A DNA stretch of 64,000 nt from Dyadobacter sp. SG02 (GTDB taxonomy: Bacteria > Bacteroidota > Bacteroidia > Cytophagales > Spirosomataceae). Position numbers and translations under genes: made by a program. Positions 1 to 8,398 of this stretch are shown one piece after another. The first letter of the stretch is position 1; every line of letters begins with the position of its first letter. Where the stretch lies: positions 248,001-312,000 of the forward strand of contig NZ_FNYL01000008.1 of the NCBI RefSeq assembly GCF_900109045.1, written 5' to 3'. The notes beneath the pieces were generated by a model. It was given only the letters and a program-made list of their open reading frames with translations, was not told the origin of the DNA and ran no database searches.

Positions 1-1
1 C

Positions 2-1465
2 GCCCGCTGGAAAGCCGAGGCACATTTGCTACGGGCCTATTATTATTCCGAACTGCTGAAATGGTTCGGTGCCGTGCTGTCCATCGAGCGCGAGCCTTAC
101 GATTTCCAGCAGGATTTTTCGACGGTAACCAAAGCGAGCTATTACGAATTGGTCAAATTCATTATGGAAGACTGCGACGTGGCACTAAGCACGGCAGAAC
201 TCCCCTGGCGCATTACCACCGACAGCGAAGGCGGCCGGGTGAACAAGGCATTGGCCGAGGCGATCAAATCCAAAATGATCCTGTTCGCAGCCAGCCCAAT
301 GAACAATGCAGGCCAGAATTACTGGCAGGAGGCTTATCAGGTGAATAAAACATCACTGGAAAATCTGCGGACGAATGGGTACGAGCTGTACAACAAAGTG
401 AACCTGTCGCAAACCTATTTGTCGGATGTGGCATTTCTGGGCCCCGACAAGAACGAGAAAACGGCGCTGTACAACGAGTATTTCACCCAAACCATGAAGT
501 ACGCGCCTAATCCGGTCGACCGTGAGACTATTTACCAAAGCCGCGAGAACCAGGGTAATATCTGGAACATCGACGGCATCGGCTCGCAGGATGGTTATAA
601 ATCCGGCACTTGCCCGACGCAGGAACTCGTCGATGCCTACGAAACCATCGACGGTCAGCCGGTACTCGACCTGGACAAGCCTTACCTCGACGACCAGCAT
701 TTACAACCGAACTACAATACCGCCAACAAAACCTACGACGTGAAAAACCCGTATGCCAAACGCGACCCGCGCTTTTATGCCTCCATTTATTACAATGGCT
801 CCAAAAGAAAAGCTATGTGGAACTTTGCCGAAGCGCCGGAGTCGTTTGAAAACTATCCTGCCCCGATCGGTAACCGTACGCGGATCATTGCAACCTATAA
901 AAACGAGCCGCAAACGGGCATTCACCCGAGCACACGCAAGGCTACGCGCACGGGCTACTACGAGCGGAAGTTCCTGCACCCGAACTCCGGCGGCGATAAC
1001 CCCATTGCCGGGGCTAACTGGAAATTGTTCCGTCTGGGCGAGGTGGTCCTCAATTTCGCCGAAGCCGCTGCCGAAGCCGGTCAGCTGGCCGATGCGGTCA
1101 AGGCAGTGAACGAAATCCGTACCCGTGCCGGAATGCCCGCATTACCCGCCTCGCTGTCGAAAGCCGACCTTATCAAACGCATTCACGCCGAAAGAAGGGT
1201 GGAGTTGGCGATGGAGGAAAACCGCTATTTCGATCTCCGCCGCTGGTCGAAACCAACCGATGATCTGTCGAAAACGGACCGATGGGTAACCGCCATGGAA
1301 ATCACCCGCAATGCCGACGGCTCCTTCACCTACGCACGCAGGCCTGTCCGTAACACCGAGCGCAAGAACTACGCCAACAAGTTCCTCTGGGTGCCCATTC
1401 CGCTTAACGAAGCGAACCGCCTCCGCTCCATCACCGGGGCCGACTGGCAGAATGCAGGTTGGTAG
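2..1465 (+). CDS. RagB/SusD family nutrient-uptake lipoprotein, 5' partial
   Basis: This is an outer-membrane SusD-like glycan-binding lipoprotein whose 5' end lies outside the window. The frame is open from base 2 and gives 487 residues, so roughly 80-100 N-terminal residues, including the lipobox, are missing. Family signs are the TPR-like opening (RWKAEAHLLRAYYYSELL), the central CPTQELVDAYE stretch, RDPRFYASIYYNG, and the C-terminal ERRVELAMEENRYFDLRRW signature. It shares these blocks with the SusD at 4624, so the two are paralogues. It ends 33 bases before the SusC start chosen here. Since SusC normally precedes SusD, its own SusC partner is probably just upstream of the window. The glycan bound cannot be told from sequence. 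Confidence 0.93.
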   Translation, partial: ARWKAEAHLLRAYYYSELLKWFGAVLSIEREPYDFQQDFSTVTKASYYELVKFIMEDCDVALSTAELPWRITTDSEGGRVNKALAEAIKSKMILFAASPMNNAGQNYWQEAYQVNKTSLENLRTNGYELYNKVNLSQTYLSDVAFLGPDKNEKTALYNEYFTQTMKYAPNPVDRETIYQSRENQGNIWNIDGIGSQDGYKSGTCPTQELVDAYETIDGQPVLDLDKPYLDDQHLQPNYNTANKTYDVKNPYAKRDPRFYASIYYNGSKRKAMWNFAEAPESFENYPAPIGNRTRIIATYKNEPQTGIHPSTRKATRTGYYERKFLHPNSGGDNPIAGANWKLFRLGEVVLNFAEAAAEAGQLADAVKAVNEIRTRAGMPALPASLSKADLIKRIHAERRVELAMEENRYFDLRRWSKPTDDLSKTDRWVTAMEITRNADGSFTYARRPVRNTERKNYANKFLWVPIPLNEANRLRSITGADWQNAGW

Positions 1466-1498
1466 TCCATGTTTTCAAAAGACCAGATCTTCAAGGAT

Positions 1499-4400
1499 AT
1501 GATACATTTTATCAAATCAAAAATAATAATACCCGTTCTGGCCTGCCTGCTGGGCGGAATGCAGCTTCACGCGCAGGAGCTCACGGGAACTGTGGCCGGC
1601 ACGGTGCTGAACGAATTCGGCCAGCCGCTCGCGGGCGTGACGATCCTTTCCGAAAACGGGAAAAACGGGACAGCTACCAATGTGAAAGGGGAGTTCACGA
1701 TGACGGTCGACGACGGAAGCCGTGCGCTCGTGTTCTCGCTCAATGGCTATGGTAACCAGAAAATCGCTGTTTCGGATAAACAGGAAGTGCAGGTGCGCCT
1801 TGAATGGGACGCGCACCTCAAAGACGAGGTGGTGCAGCTCGGCTATACATCCCAGTTGCGCAGCGAGCTCTCCGGCGCGGTATCGACCGTGAAAGGCGAG
1901 GAGCTGGAAAAATCGCCCGTCGCGAACCTGACGCAGACGCTGGCAGGCAGGCTTTCGGGGCTCACCACGCAGGAAGCATTCTCCGAACTTTCGCGCGCAA
2001 CGACCAACCTGTCGATCCGCGGCCTTTCCGCAGCCCGTACTACCGGTCCGCTCGTGATCATCGATGGTATTATCAATGCCTACAACAGCAACCAGACATT
2101 GGAATACATCACCGCCAACGAAATCGAATCCATTACTTTACTTAAAGACGCCTCTACGCAGGCACTGTACGGTATTCAGGGAGCTAATGGACTATTGGTG
2201 ATCACGACCAAACGCGGTAGGAGAGGTCCCTTGCAGATCAAGACGCGTTTTGACCAGTCGATGCAGCAGGTTACCACGAAACCTGCATTCTACAATGCTG
2301 GCGAATATGCCCAAATGCGCAACCAGGCCGCATTGAACGATGGCTTAGGCGCGAACTACCTTTTCAGTCCGCAACAAATTGACGGCTACCGCTCAGGGCA
2401 GAACAGCGATTTGTACCCGAACAACAATTGGTACCACCGCTATCTCAAAAACTTCGCGGCCATGCAGCGCGCGAGCGTGAATGTGACGGGCGGCAATGAT
2501 AAGGTGCAGTTTTTCTCCAATATCAATTTCATGCACCAGGGCGGCTATTTCAAAACCGACCAGCCGCGCTACGACCCGAATGCGAACAATATCTGGGTCA
2601 ATTACCGCTCCAACATCGATATGAGCCTGAACCGCTATCTGAAAGCATTTATCCGCCTCGCGGGTAATGTGAAGCGCGAGCGTACGCCCGGCGGTGCAAG
2701 TAATGCGGATGTGTATAAAAGCATTTTCCAGATCCCGCCGACCCTCTACGGGCCGGTAACGCCGGAAGTAATTAGTCCGTCAGGTGAAGTGCTCGACGCC
2801 GGAGGAAAAGTGATCACTACCGAACGGGTCGAATCACCTACCTACGGCATGCTCAACCGGACGGGGTATACGCGGCATACCGTCACCAATATCGTCTCTC
2901 AGTTCGGCCTGGACCTCGATATGGGTTTTCTAACCAAAGGCCTCAACCTGACCGGTACCATGGCATACCAGACCAACTCGGTGGGTAGCCTTTCCACCAA
3001 GCAGGACTATGAACGCTGGGTGCAATCCAGTGATTCGGCACTGACATTTACCAAAAAAGGTGCGCAGAACAACACGCCGCTGGCCTATTCCAAGAGCCAT
3101 TCCTATTACTACCACCTCACCTACAATATCGCCATGAATTACAAGCGCGATTTTGGACGGCACCGGGTGGGCGGGATGGCCTATATCTTTTATCAGAACC
3201 TCACAAAGGCCGATAATTCATCGCCCGACTTGCTGCCTTACAATCGTGTAAGCTCGGGTTTTGAGGTTTCCTATGGTTTCGATAACCGCTACCTGGTGAA
3301 GCTGGACCTGGGTTATTCGGGGTCGGAGCAATATGCGCGGAATGTGCGTTACACCAGCACGCCGGCGGTTTCGGCGGCCTGGGCGGTGTCCAACGAGCCG
3401 TTTCTGAAAAACAATGCATTCCTGACCAACATGAAAATCCGCGCTTCCTACGGCAAAACCGCTAACGACCAGAGCGGGCTGATGCGGTTTGCGTATCTGG
3501 ACAACGTGACCGCCAAGGGCGGCGGGCCGATCGGGTCGCTGCAATACCTGGTGGAGGAAGGGCAGGTTGGTAATCCGAATATCCGCGCGGAAGTTTCCAA
3601 AAAGCAGAACTACGGCATCGATTTCGGATTGTGGAATGCATTCTCGGTTTCGGTGGATGTGTTCAAAGAGCGGATGGACAATATGGTGGTGGGCGCGTTG
3701 TCGACAATCCCGCTTTACCAGGGTATTCCTTTGGATAATTATCCCAAAATCAATGCGGGGGTTTTCGAGAATAAAGGTGTGGATATCAATGTGGGTTATA
3801 CTAAAAGATTTTCCAAAGACTTTTCCGCGCACGCCGGACTGATGCTGAGCTATACTAAAAATAAGGTCATCAGCTGGAACGAGGCACGGAAAACGGAGGA
3901 TTATGCCTATCGTAAATGGGAGGAAGGCTATGCATTCGGGCAGGCATTCGGCTATCGGGTGGATTACAGCAATGGTAATGGCTTTTTCAATTCGCAGCAG
4001 GAAATCGATAACAGTAACCTTGCATACAGTTTCGGCACACCGCGCCCGGGCGATTTGAAATACCAGGACCTGAATGCCGACGGTAAAATCGACGAGCGCG
4101 ACAAGGCGCCGATCGGTACAGGCACGCTTCCCAGCGTCGTTTATGGCATTTCCGCCGGCATTACCTACAAAAACTTCGACCTGAGTGTGCTATTCCAGGG
4201 CGTGGGCAATTATTCGACCATGTATGCAGGCACGGGCGTTTTTGAAACCGATTACGACGGCGTGTTCGGCGCGCTGCACCGCAATGCGTGGACGCCCGAG
4301 CGGTATGCGGCGGGAGAGAAAATCACGTCGCCCGCATTGTCGCTGGCACGGACGGTGAACCACGAAGCGAGCGATTATTACCTGTACGACCGCTCGTACG

Positions 4401-4609
4401 TGCGGCTGAAAAACGTGGAGCTTTCGTATACGTTGCCGTTTTCAATATCCAGGCTGATCCGGGCGGATAAGCTGCGGGTGCTTGTGAGCGGGCAGAACCT
4501 CGTTACCTGGGACAAAATGAAATCCGGCGATTTCGGACCGGAAGGCGATGGCTACCTGGCCTTTCCGGCCTACCGGGTTTTCAATGCGGGTATCAGTGTG
4601 ACTTTCTAA
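1499..4609 (+). CDS. SusC/RagA family TonB-linked outer membrane receptor
   Basis: This is a TonB-dependent outer-membrane transporter that imports oligosaccharide together with the SusD encoded next to it. In order it shows a signal peptide ending LHAQ, a carboxypeptidase-regulatory-like domain (ELTGTVAGTVLNEFGQPLAG), a plug domain with NLSIRGLSAA and GPLVIIDGI, and a long beta-barrel ending in aromatic ISVTF. An ATG at 1469 is also in frame. I prefer 1499 because it gives a normal signal peptide (MIHFIKSKIIIPVLACLLGG); neither start has a well-placed Shine-Dalgarno. The stop is 14 bases before the next SusD, as expected for a SusCD pair. I see no N-terminal STN domain, so anti-sigma signalling through it is unlikely. 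Confidence 0.95.
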   Translation: MIHFIKSKIIIPVLACLLGGMQLHAQELTGTVAGTVLNEFGQPLAGVTILSENGKNGTATNVKGEFTMTVDDGSRALVFSLNGYGNQKIAVSDKQEVQVRLEWDAHLKDEVVQLGYTSQLRSELSGAVSTVKGEELEKSPVANLTQTLAGRLSGLTTQEAFSELSRATTNLSIRGLSAARTTGPLVIIDGIINAYNSNQTLEYITANEIESITLLKDASTQALYGIQGANGLLVITTKRGRRGPLQIKTRFDQSMQQVTTKPAFYNAGEYAQMRNQAALNDGLGANYLFSPQQIDGYRSGQNSDLYPNNNWYHRYLKNFAAMQRASVNVTGGNDKVQFFSNINFMHQGGYFKTDQPRYDPNANNIWVNYRSNIDMSLNRYLKAFIRLAGNVKRERTPGGASNADVYKSIFQIPPTLYGPVTPEVISPSGEVLDAGGKVITTERVESPTYGMLNRTGYTRHTVTNIVSQFGLDLDMGFLTKGLNLTGTMAYQTNSVGSLSTKQDYERWVQSSDSALTFTKKGAQNNTPLAYSKSHSYYYHLTYNIAMNYKRDFGRHRVGGMAYIFYQNLTKADNSSPDLLPYNRVSSGFEVSYGFDNRYLVKLDLGYSGSEQYARNVRYTSTPAVSAAWAVSNEPFLKNNAFLTNMKIRASYGKTANDQSGLMRFAYLDNVTAKGGGPIGSLQYLVEEGQVGNPNIRAEVSKKQNYGIDFGLWNAFSVSVDVFKERMDNMVVGALSTIPLYQGIPLDNYPKINAGVFENKGVDINVGYTKRFSKDFSAHAGLMLSYTKNKVISWNEARKTEDYAYRKWEEGYAFGQAFGYRVDYSNGNGFFNSQQEIDNSNLAYSFGTPRPGDLKYQDLNADGKIDERDKAPIGTGTLPSVVYGISAGITYKNFDLSVLFQGVGNYSTMYAGTGVFETDYDGVFGALHRNAWTPERYAAGEKITSPALSLARTVNHEASDYYLYDRSYVRLKNVELSYTLPFSISRLIRADKLRVLVSGQNLVTWDKMKSGDFGPEGDGYLAFPAYRVFNAGISVTF

Positions 4610-4623
4610 ATCAGGTTTTTGAT

Positions 4624-6393
4624 ATGAAAAAATATAAACTACTTCTGCTGACCTCCGCGATAACCGGCCTGCTTGCCGCCTGCAACGAGCAGCTCGACCT
4701 GCCCACCGACGGCCGTATTACCATGGACCAGGTTTTCAGCGACTATAACCGCACGCGCGGCTATCTCAATTCTTGCTATGGCTCGGTTCCCAAACCTTAC
4801 ATGGACCGGGCTTCGTTCACCGACGAAGCGCAGGACGCCGACGACATTACTCCCGGCTCACGCTACATCGTCTGGTATGGAGGCAATGTAACTTCCAACA
4901 CCTACGCCGAAAACTCCGCAGACAAAAGTCCGTGGGGCGATTTGTACGAGGCCATCCGCAAATGCAATGTGTTTATCGAGAATATCAAAACCGCCCCCGT
5001 GTATGCGAGCGAGGGGGAGAAAAATGCCTGGACGGCCCAGGCGCATACGCTTCGGGCATTGTATTACCTGCAACTCATCAAGCGCTACGGCGGCGTCCCG
5101 ATTTTTGACAAACCACTGGGCATCGATCACGACTTCTCTACCGACAAGCGTGCGAAATTCTCGGAAGTGGTCACATTCATTCTTTCCGACTGTGACAAAG
5201 CATTGTCATACCCCGCCACGCGCGACGGGCTCCCGTGGGAGATTTATGATAATCAATATGGTATTATGACCCGTGCTGTGGCTTATGCGGTCAAAAGCCA
5301 GGCTGTAACCTACGCCGCTTCCCCGCTCTGGACCGATGGTACTTACACCTGGGCGAAGGCAACAGAGATTAATGCCGAGGCATTGTCGCAGTGCCTTGCC
5401 AATGGTTACCGCCTGTTCGACGAGAAGCCGGCCGCGAACATTGCGCAGAATGCCTATGCATTATTTTTCTTCACAAGTTCCAACGACCAGCGCGCTACGG
5501 ATAAGGAGACGATTTACCACGTCGGCGACAAAATGCAGGTGTGGCGCTACGCGGGCATGCCTACCAATCCGGGTATGGAGCGCACCGGCCCGTGTCCGAC
5601 GCAGGACCTGGTGGACGCTTACGAAATGGCCAATGGCGAAGCGCCCATTACCGGTTATTCCGACGAAAGCCGGACAGTACCTGTCATTAATTCCAAATCA
5701 GGTTACAAAGAGAATGATCCTTATGCAGGCCGAGATCCGCGTTTTTATGCTTCTATTTACTACAATGGCGCGGTGCGCAACCTCGACCAGCCGAATGGGA
5801 AGAAAGTAGAGACGTTCGCAGGCGGTGCGGAGGAGATTTCGGACATTAACCGTAAGCACACCCGCACAGGCTATTATCTACGGAAATTCAACAACTACCG
5901 CTCCGGGCAGGATAACGACGCCGATGGGGCGGTACGGTTGTTGCGGCTGGCGGAGCTGTACCTGAATTTTGCCGAATCGGCTTACCAGTCGGCGGGGCCG
6001 GATGTGCCGGTGAAAGCGGGTAACTTCTCGATGTCGGCGCGCGATGCTGTGAATGCGGTCCGCACCCGCGCCGGGATGCCGGGCTTCCCATTGGGCATGA
6101 GCAAGGATGCATTTGAAAAGAAATACCGCAACGAACGCCGCATCGAGCTGGCATTTGAGGAACATCGTTTTTTTGACGTCCGCCGCTGGAAAATCCTCGA
6201 CCAGACCGACCGCTTCGTGACAGGCATGCGCATTACCAAAAGCGGGACCAATTTTGTCTACAAACGCTTCAAGTTCCAGAACCGCAATGCATTCTCGGAT
6301 AAATACTTAATGTACCCGATCGACCAGAGCGAAGTCGACAAGATCATCGGCCTCTCCGGCACAGACTGGCAAAACCCCGGCTGGCTGGATTGA
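4624..6393 (+). CDS. RagB/SusD family nutrient-uptake lipoprotein
   Basis: This is the SusD partner of the SusC at 1499, a surface lipoprotein that captures glycan over the transporter. Its 589 residues are full length for the family. The N-terminus (MKKYKLLLLTSAITG) leads to a clear lipobox LLAAC with Cys about residue 20. Family blocks are HTLRALYYLQLIKRYGGVP (TPR region), CPTQDLVDAYE, ARDAVNAVRTRAGMPGFP and NERRIELAFEEHRFFDVRRW. It resembles the partial SusD at the window start in the central and C-terminal blocks, pointing to duplication of a susCD pair. The secreted hydrolase-like genes downstream suggest a polysaccharide-utilisation locus. Confidence 0.95.
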   Translation: MKKYKLLLLTSAITGLLAACNEQLDLPTDGRITMDQVFSDYNRTRGYLNSCYGSVPKPYMDRASFTDEAQDADDITPGSRYIVWYGGNVTSNTYAENSADKSPWGDLYEAIRKCNVFIENIKTAPVYASEGEKNAWTAQAHTLRALYYLQLIKRYGGVPIFDKPLGIDHDFSTDKRAKFSEVVTFILSDCDKALSYPATRDGLPWEIYDNQYGIMTRAVAYAVKSQAVTYAASPLWTDGTYTWAKATEINAEALSQCLANGYRLFDEKPAANIAQNAYALFFFTSSNDQRATDKETIYHVGDKMQVWRYAGMPTNPGMERTGPCPTQDLVDAYEMANGEAPITGYSDESRTVPVINSKSGYKENDPYAGRDPRFYASIYYNGAVRNLDQPNGKKVETFAGGAEEISDINRKHTRTGYYLRKFNNYRSGQDNDADGAVRLLRLAELYLNFAESAYQSAGPDVPVKAGNFSMSARDAVNAVRTRAGMPGFPLGMSKDAFEKKYRNERRIELAFEEHRFFDVRRWKILDQTDRFVTGMRITKSGTNFVYKRFKFQNRNAFSDKYLMYPIDQSEVDKIIGLSGTDWQNPGWLD

Positions 6394-6415
6394 CATCAAA
6401 CCGAATGTCAGCGGT

Positions 6416-6479
6416 CCGGCGATCCGGCCGCCCGGCGATCCGGCGATCCGGCGGCCCGGCGGCCCGGCGATCCGGCGAC
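6416..6479 (+). repeat. 8-bp tandem repeat array (eight units)
   Basis: Eight consecutive 8-base units start at 6416. Five are CCGGCGAT or a one-base variant, two are CCGGCGGC and one is CCGGCCGC. The array is almost pure G+C and lies 22 bases after the susD stop and 83 bases before the hydrolase start used here. Each unit contains the palindrome CCGG, so the transcript could form several alternative short stems. It may be a slippage-prone spacer or act as a terminator. No function is proven. Confidence 0.85.
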
Positions 6480-6562
6480 CGTAATCGGCCATCAGCATGA
6501 CAATGGCCGTAAAACCAAATGCCCCAGTAATCTCTCAGTCGATCATCAAAAGGCTTAAATCA

Positions 6563-8296
6563 ATGCAAAAACACATAACGCTATATCTCTTCATTATTCT
6601 TGCAGCCATGACACGTACCGCGCAGGCCCAGCCGCTGGCCGGTACCGACGATCTCGGACGGACATTGCCCCAAAATGCCGCCGTGGGCGACCCGAAAGCC
6701 AATCGGCAGGTAGGTATGTTTTATTTTTTGTGGCATGATGTAGCTCCCGCGAAGTCCTGGGACCTCCACGAAATCGTGTCCGCATACCCCGAAGTGCTCG
6801 AAGATTTCGATAACCCGCATTGGGGCGGAGACCCGAAGAGCCTGGGCATGTATTACTGGGGCCAGCCCATTTACGGATATTACAAAGCCGATGATTATTG
6901 GGTGCACCTCCGCAGCATTCAGCTGCTTACCGATGCGGGCGTGGATTTTCTCGTCATTGATGCTACCAACCGGCTTACCTACCCCAAACAGGCCGATGTG
7001 CTCATGAAAGCCATGGACGCCGTCCGCGCACAGGGCCGCAATGCACCTAAAATTGTGTTTTATACCAATACACAATCCGGTGAGACCATGCAGGAGGCCT
7101 ATGATATGTTCTACAAAGAAGGTGCTCCCTACCGCCATCCCGACTGCTGGTACCTGCTCGACGGCAAACCGCTGATCATCGGCATTGGCAGTGAAGCCAA
7201 AGGCAAAAACTTCGAGCCTTTTTTCACTTTCCGCGAATCGCAATGGCCCACCGAGAAGCAAAAGGTGAATGGCTGGCCCTGGATTTCGTTCACGCGGCCG
7301 CAGAAGGTGCATTATAATACGAAAGGCGAAGGCGAGATTATCAACGTCTCCGTGGCCCAGCACCCCAATCCGACAGCCGGAATGGGCGGCTCGGCGTTTT
7401 ATGGTAATATGGACAATTGGGGCCGCAGCTATCGCAACAGCTCTCACGGCGATCCCAAAAAGGATATTGCTTATGGTTATAATGTACAGGAACAATGGGA
7501 CTACGCCATCAAACAAAATGTGCCTTTTATATATGTAACGGGCTGGAATGAGTGGATCGCCGGTAAATTCCCGAGCCACGACAAGAACCCCGAGCATTCA
7601 TGGTTCTGCGACCAGGCGAGCCCGGAATATAGCCGGGACATAGAACCCTCGCTGACTGCCGGTTTGAAGGACCACTATTATATGCAGCTGGTCAGTAATA
7701 TGCGTCGGTATAAAGGAGTAGAGGCCAATCCGGCATTAGGCCCGGCCAGAACTATCAAGGTGCTAGACGATTGGAAAGACGTAACGCCTACCTACCGCGA
7801 TTATACCGGCGACACGCAAGAGCGCAACCACCCGGGCGCGCAAACCGAGCCCGCGCATACGTACGTAAACAAAACCGGACGGAATGATTTTGACCAACTG
7901 AAAGTAGCACAGGATAATAAAAACCTCTATTTCTACGCCCGGACTACCGCGGAAATCACCCCCAACTCGGGCGACAACTGGATGCGCCTCTACCTCGACA
8001 CCGACCGAAAACCAAATACTGGCTGGAAAGGCTACGATTACCGCATTGTGGCGGGTAACACTTTACAGCAATACCGGGCAGGCAACTGGCACGATGTAAA
8101 AAAAGTGACCTACCAGGTGCAGGGAAACCGGATGATGGTGACGATTCCAAGAAGCTATCTTGCCAATCTAAAAACACCTCTAAATCTGGAATTCAAATGG
8201 TCGGATAATATGCAGGAGGAAGGTAACCCGCTGGACTGGTATGTGAATGGAGACGCCGCACCGGGAGGACGATTCAATTTTGTTGTAAATCAATAA
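6563..8296 (+). CDS. secreted GH71/99-like glycoside hydrolase with C-terminal sugar-binding-like domain
   Basis: This is probably an exported enzyme that attacks the glycan imported by the neighbouring SusCD pair; the substrate is unknown. The 577-residue product has a signal peptide ending AQAQ. The catalytic region resembles GH71/GH99-type (beta/alpha)8 proteins, with GMFYFLWHD-like and DAGVDFLVIDATN blocks and a GWNEW motif at residues 327-331. The last about 130 residues (FDQLKVAQDNKNLYFYAR, MRLYLDTDRKPNTGW, EFKWSDNMQ) look like a CBM9/DOMON-type carbohydrate-binding beta-sandwich. An in-frame ATG at 6497 would add 22 residues before the signal peptide, so I prefer 6563. The next gene is a paralogue with the same layout. 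Confidence 0.8.
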   Translation: MQKHITLYLFIILAAMTRTAQAQPLAGTDDLGRTLPQNAAVGDPKANRQVGMFYFLWHDVAPAKSWDLHEIVSAYPEVLEDFDNPHWGGDPKSLGMYYWGQPIYGYYKADDYWVHLRSIQLLTDAGVDFLVIDATNRLTYPKQADVLMKAMDAVRAQGRNAPKIVFYTNTQSGETMQEAYDMFYKEGAPYRHPDCWYLLDGKPLIIGIGSEAKGKNFEPFFTFRESQWPTEKQKVNGWPWISFTRPQKVHYNTKGEGEIINVSVAQHPNPTAGMGGSAFYGNMDNWGRSYRNSSHGDPKKDIAYGYNVQEQWDYAIKQNVPFIYVTGWNEWIAGKFPSHDKNPEHSWFCDQASPEYSRDIEPSLTAGLKDHYYMQLVSNMRRYKGVEANPALGPARTIKVLDDWKDVTPTYRDYTGDTQERNHPGAQTEPAHTYVNKTGRNDFDQLKVAQDNKNLYFYARTTAEITPNSGDNWMRLYLDTDRKPNTGWKGYDYRIVAGNTLQQYRAGNWHDVKKVTYQVQGNRMMVTIPRSYLANLKTPLNLEFKWSDNMQEEGNPLDWYVNGDAAPGGRFNFVVNQ

Positions 8297-8398
8297 ATCA
8301 ATTCACAATGTCTGCCAAAAGTATTGCCAGGCTCTGCTCCTAATACTGTCAAAAACAAATATCCGACAAGGTGCAGCGCACCGTAAGAATTGTAGATT

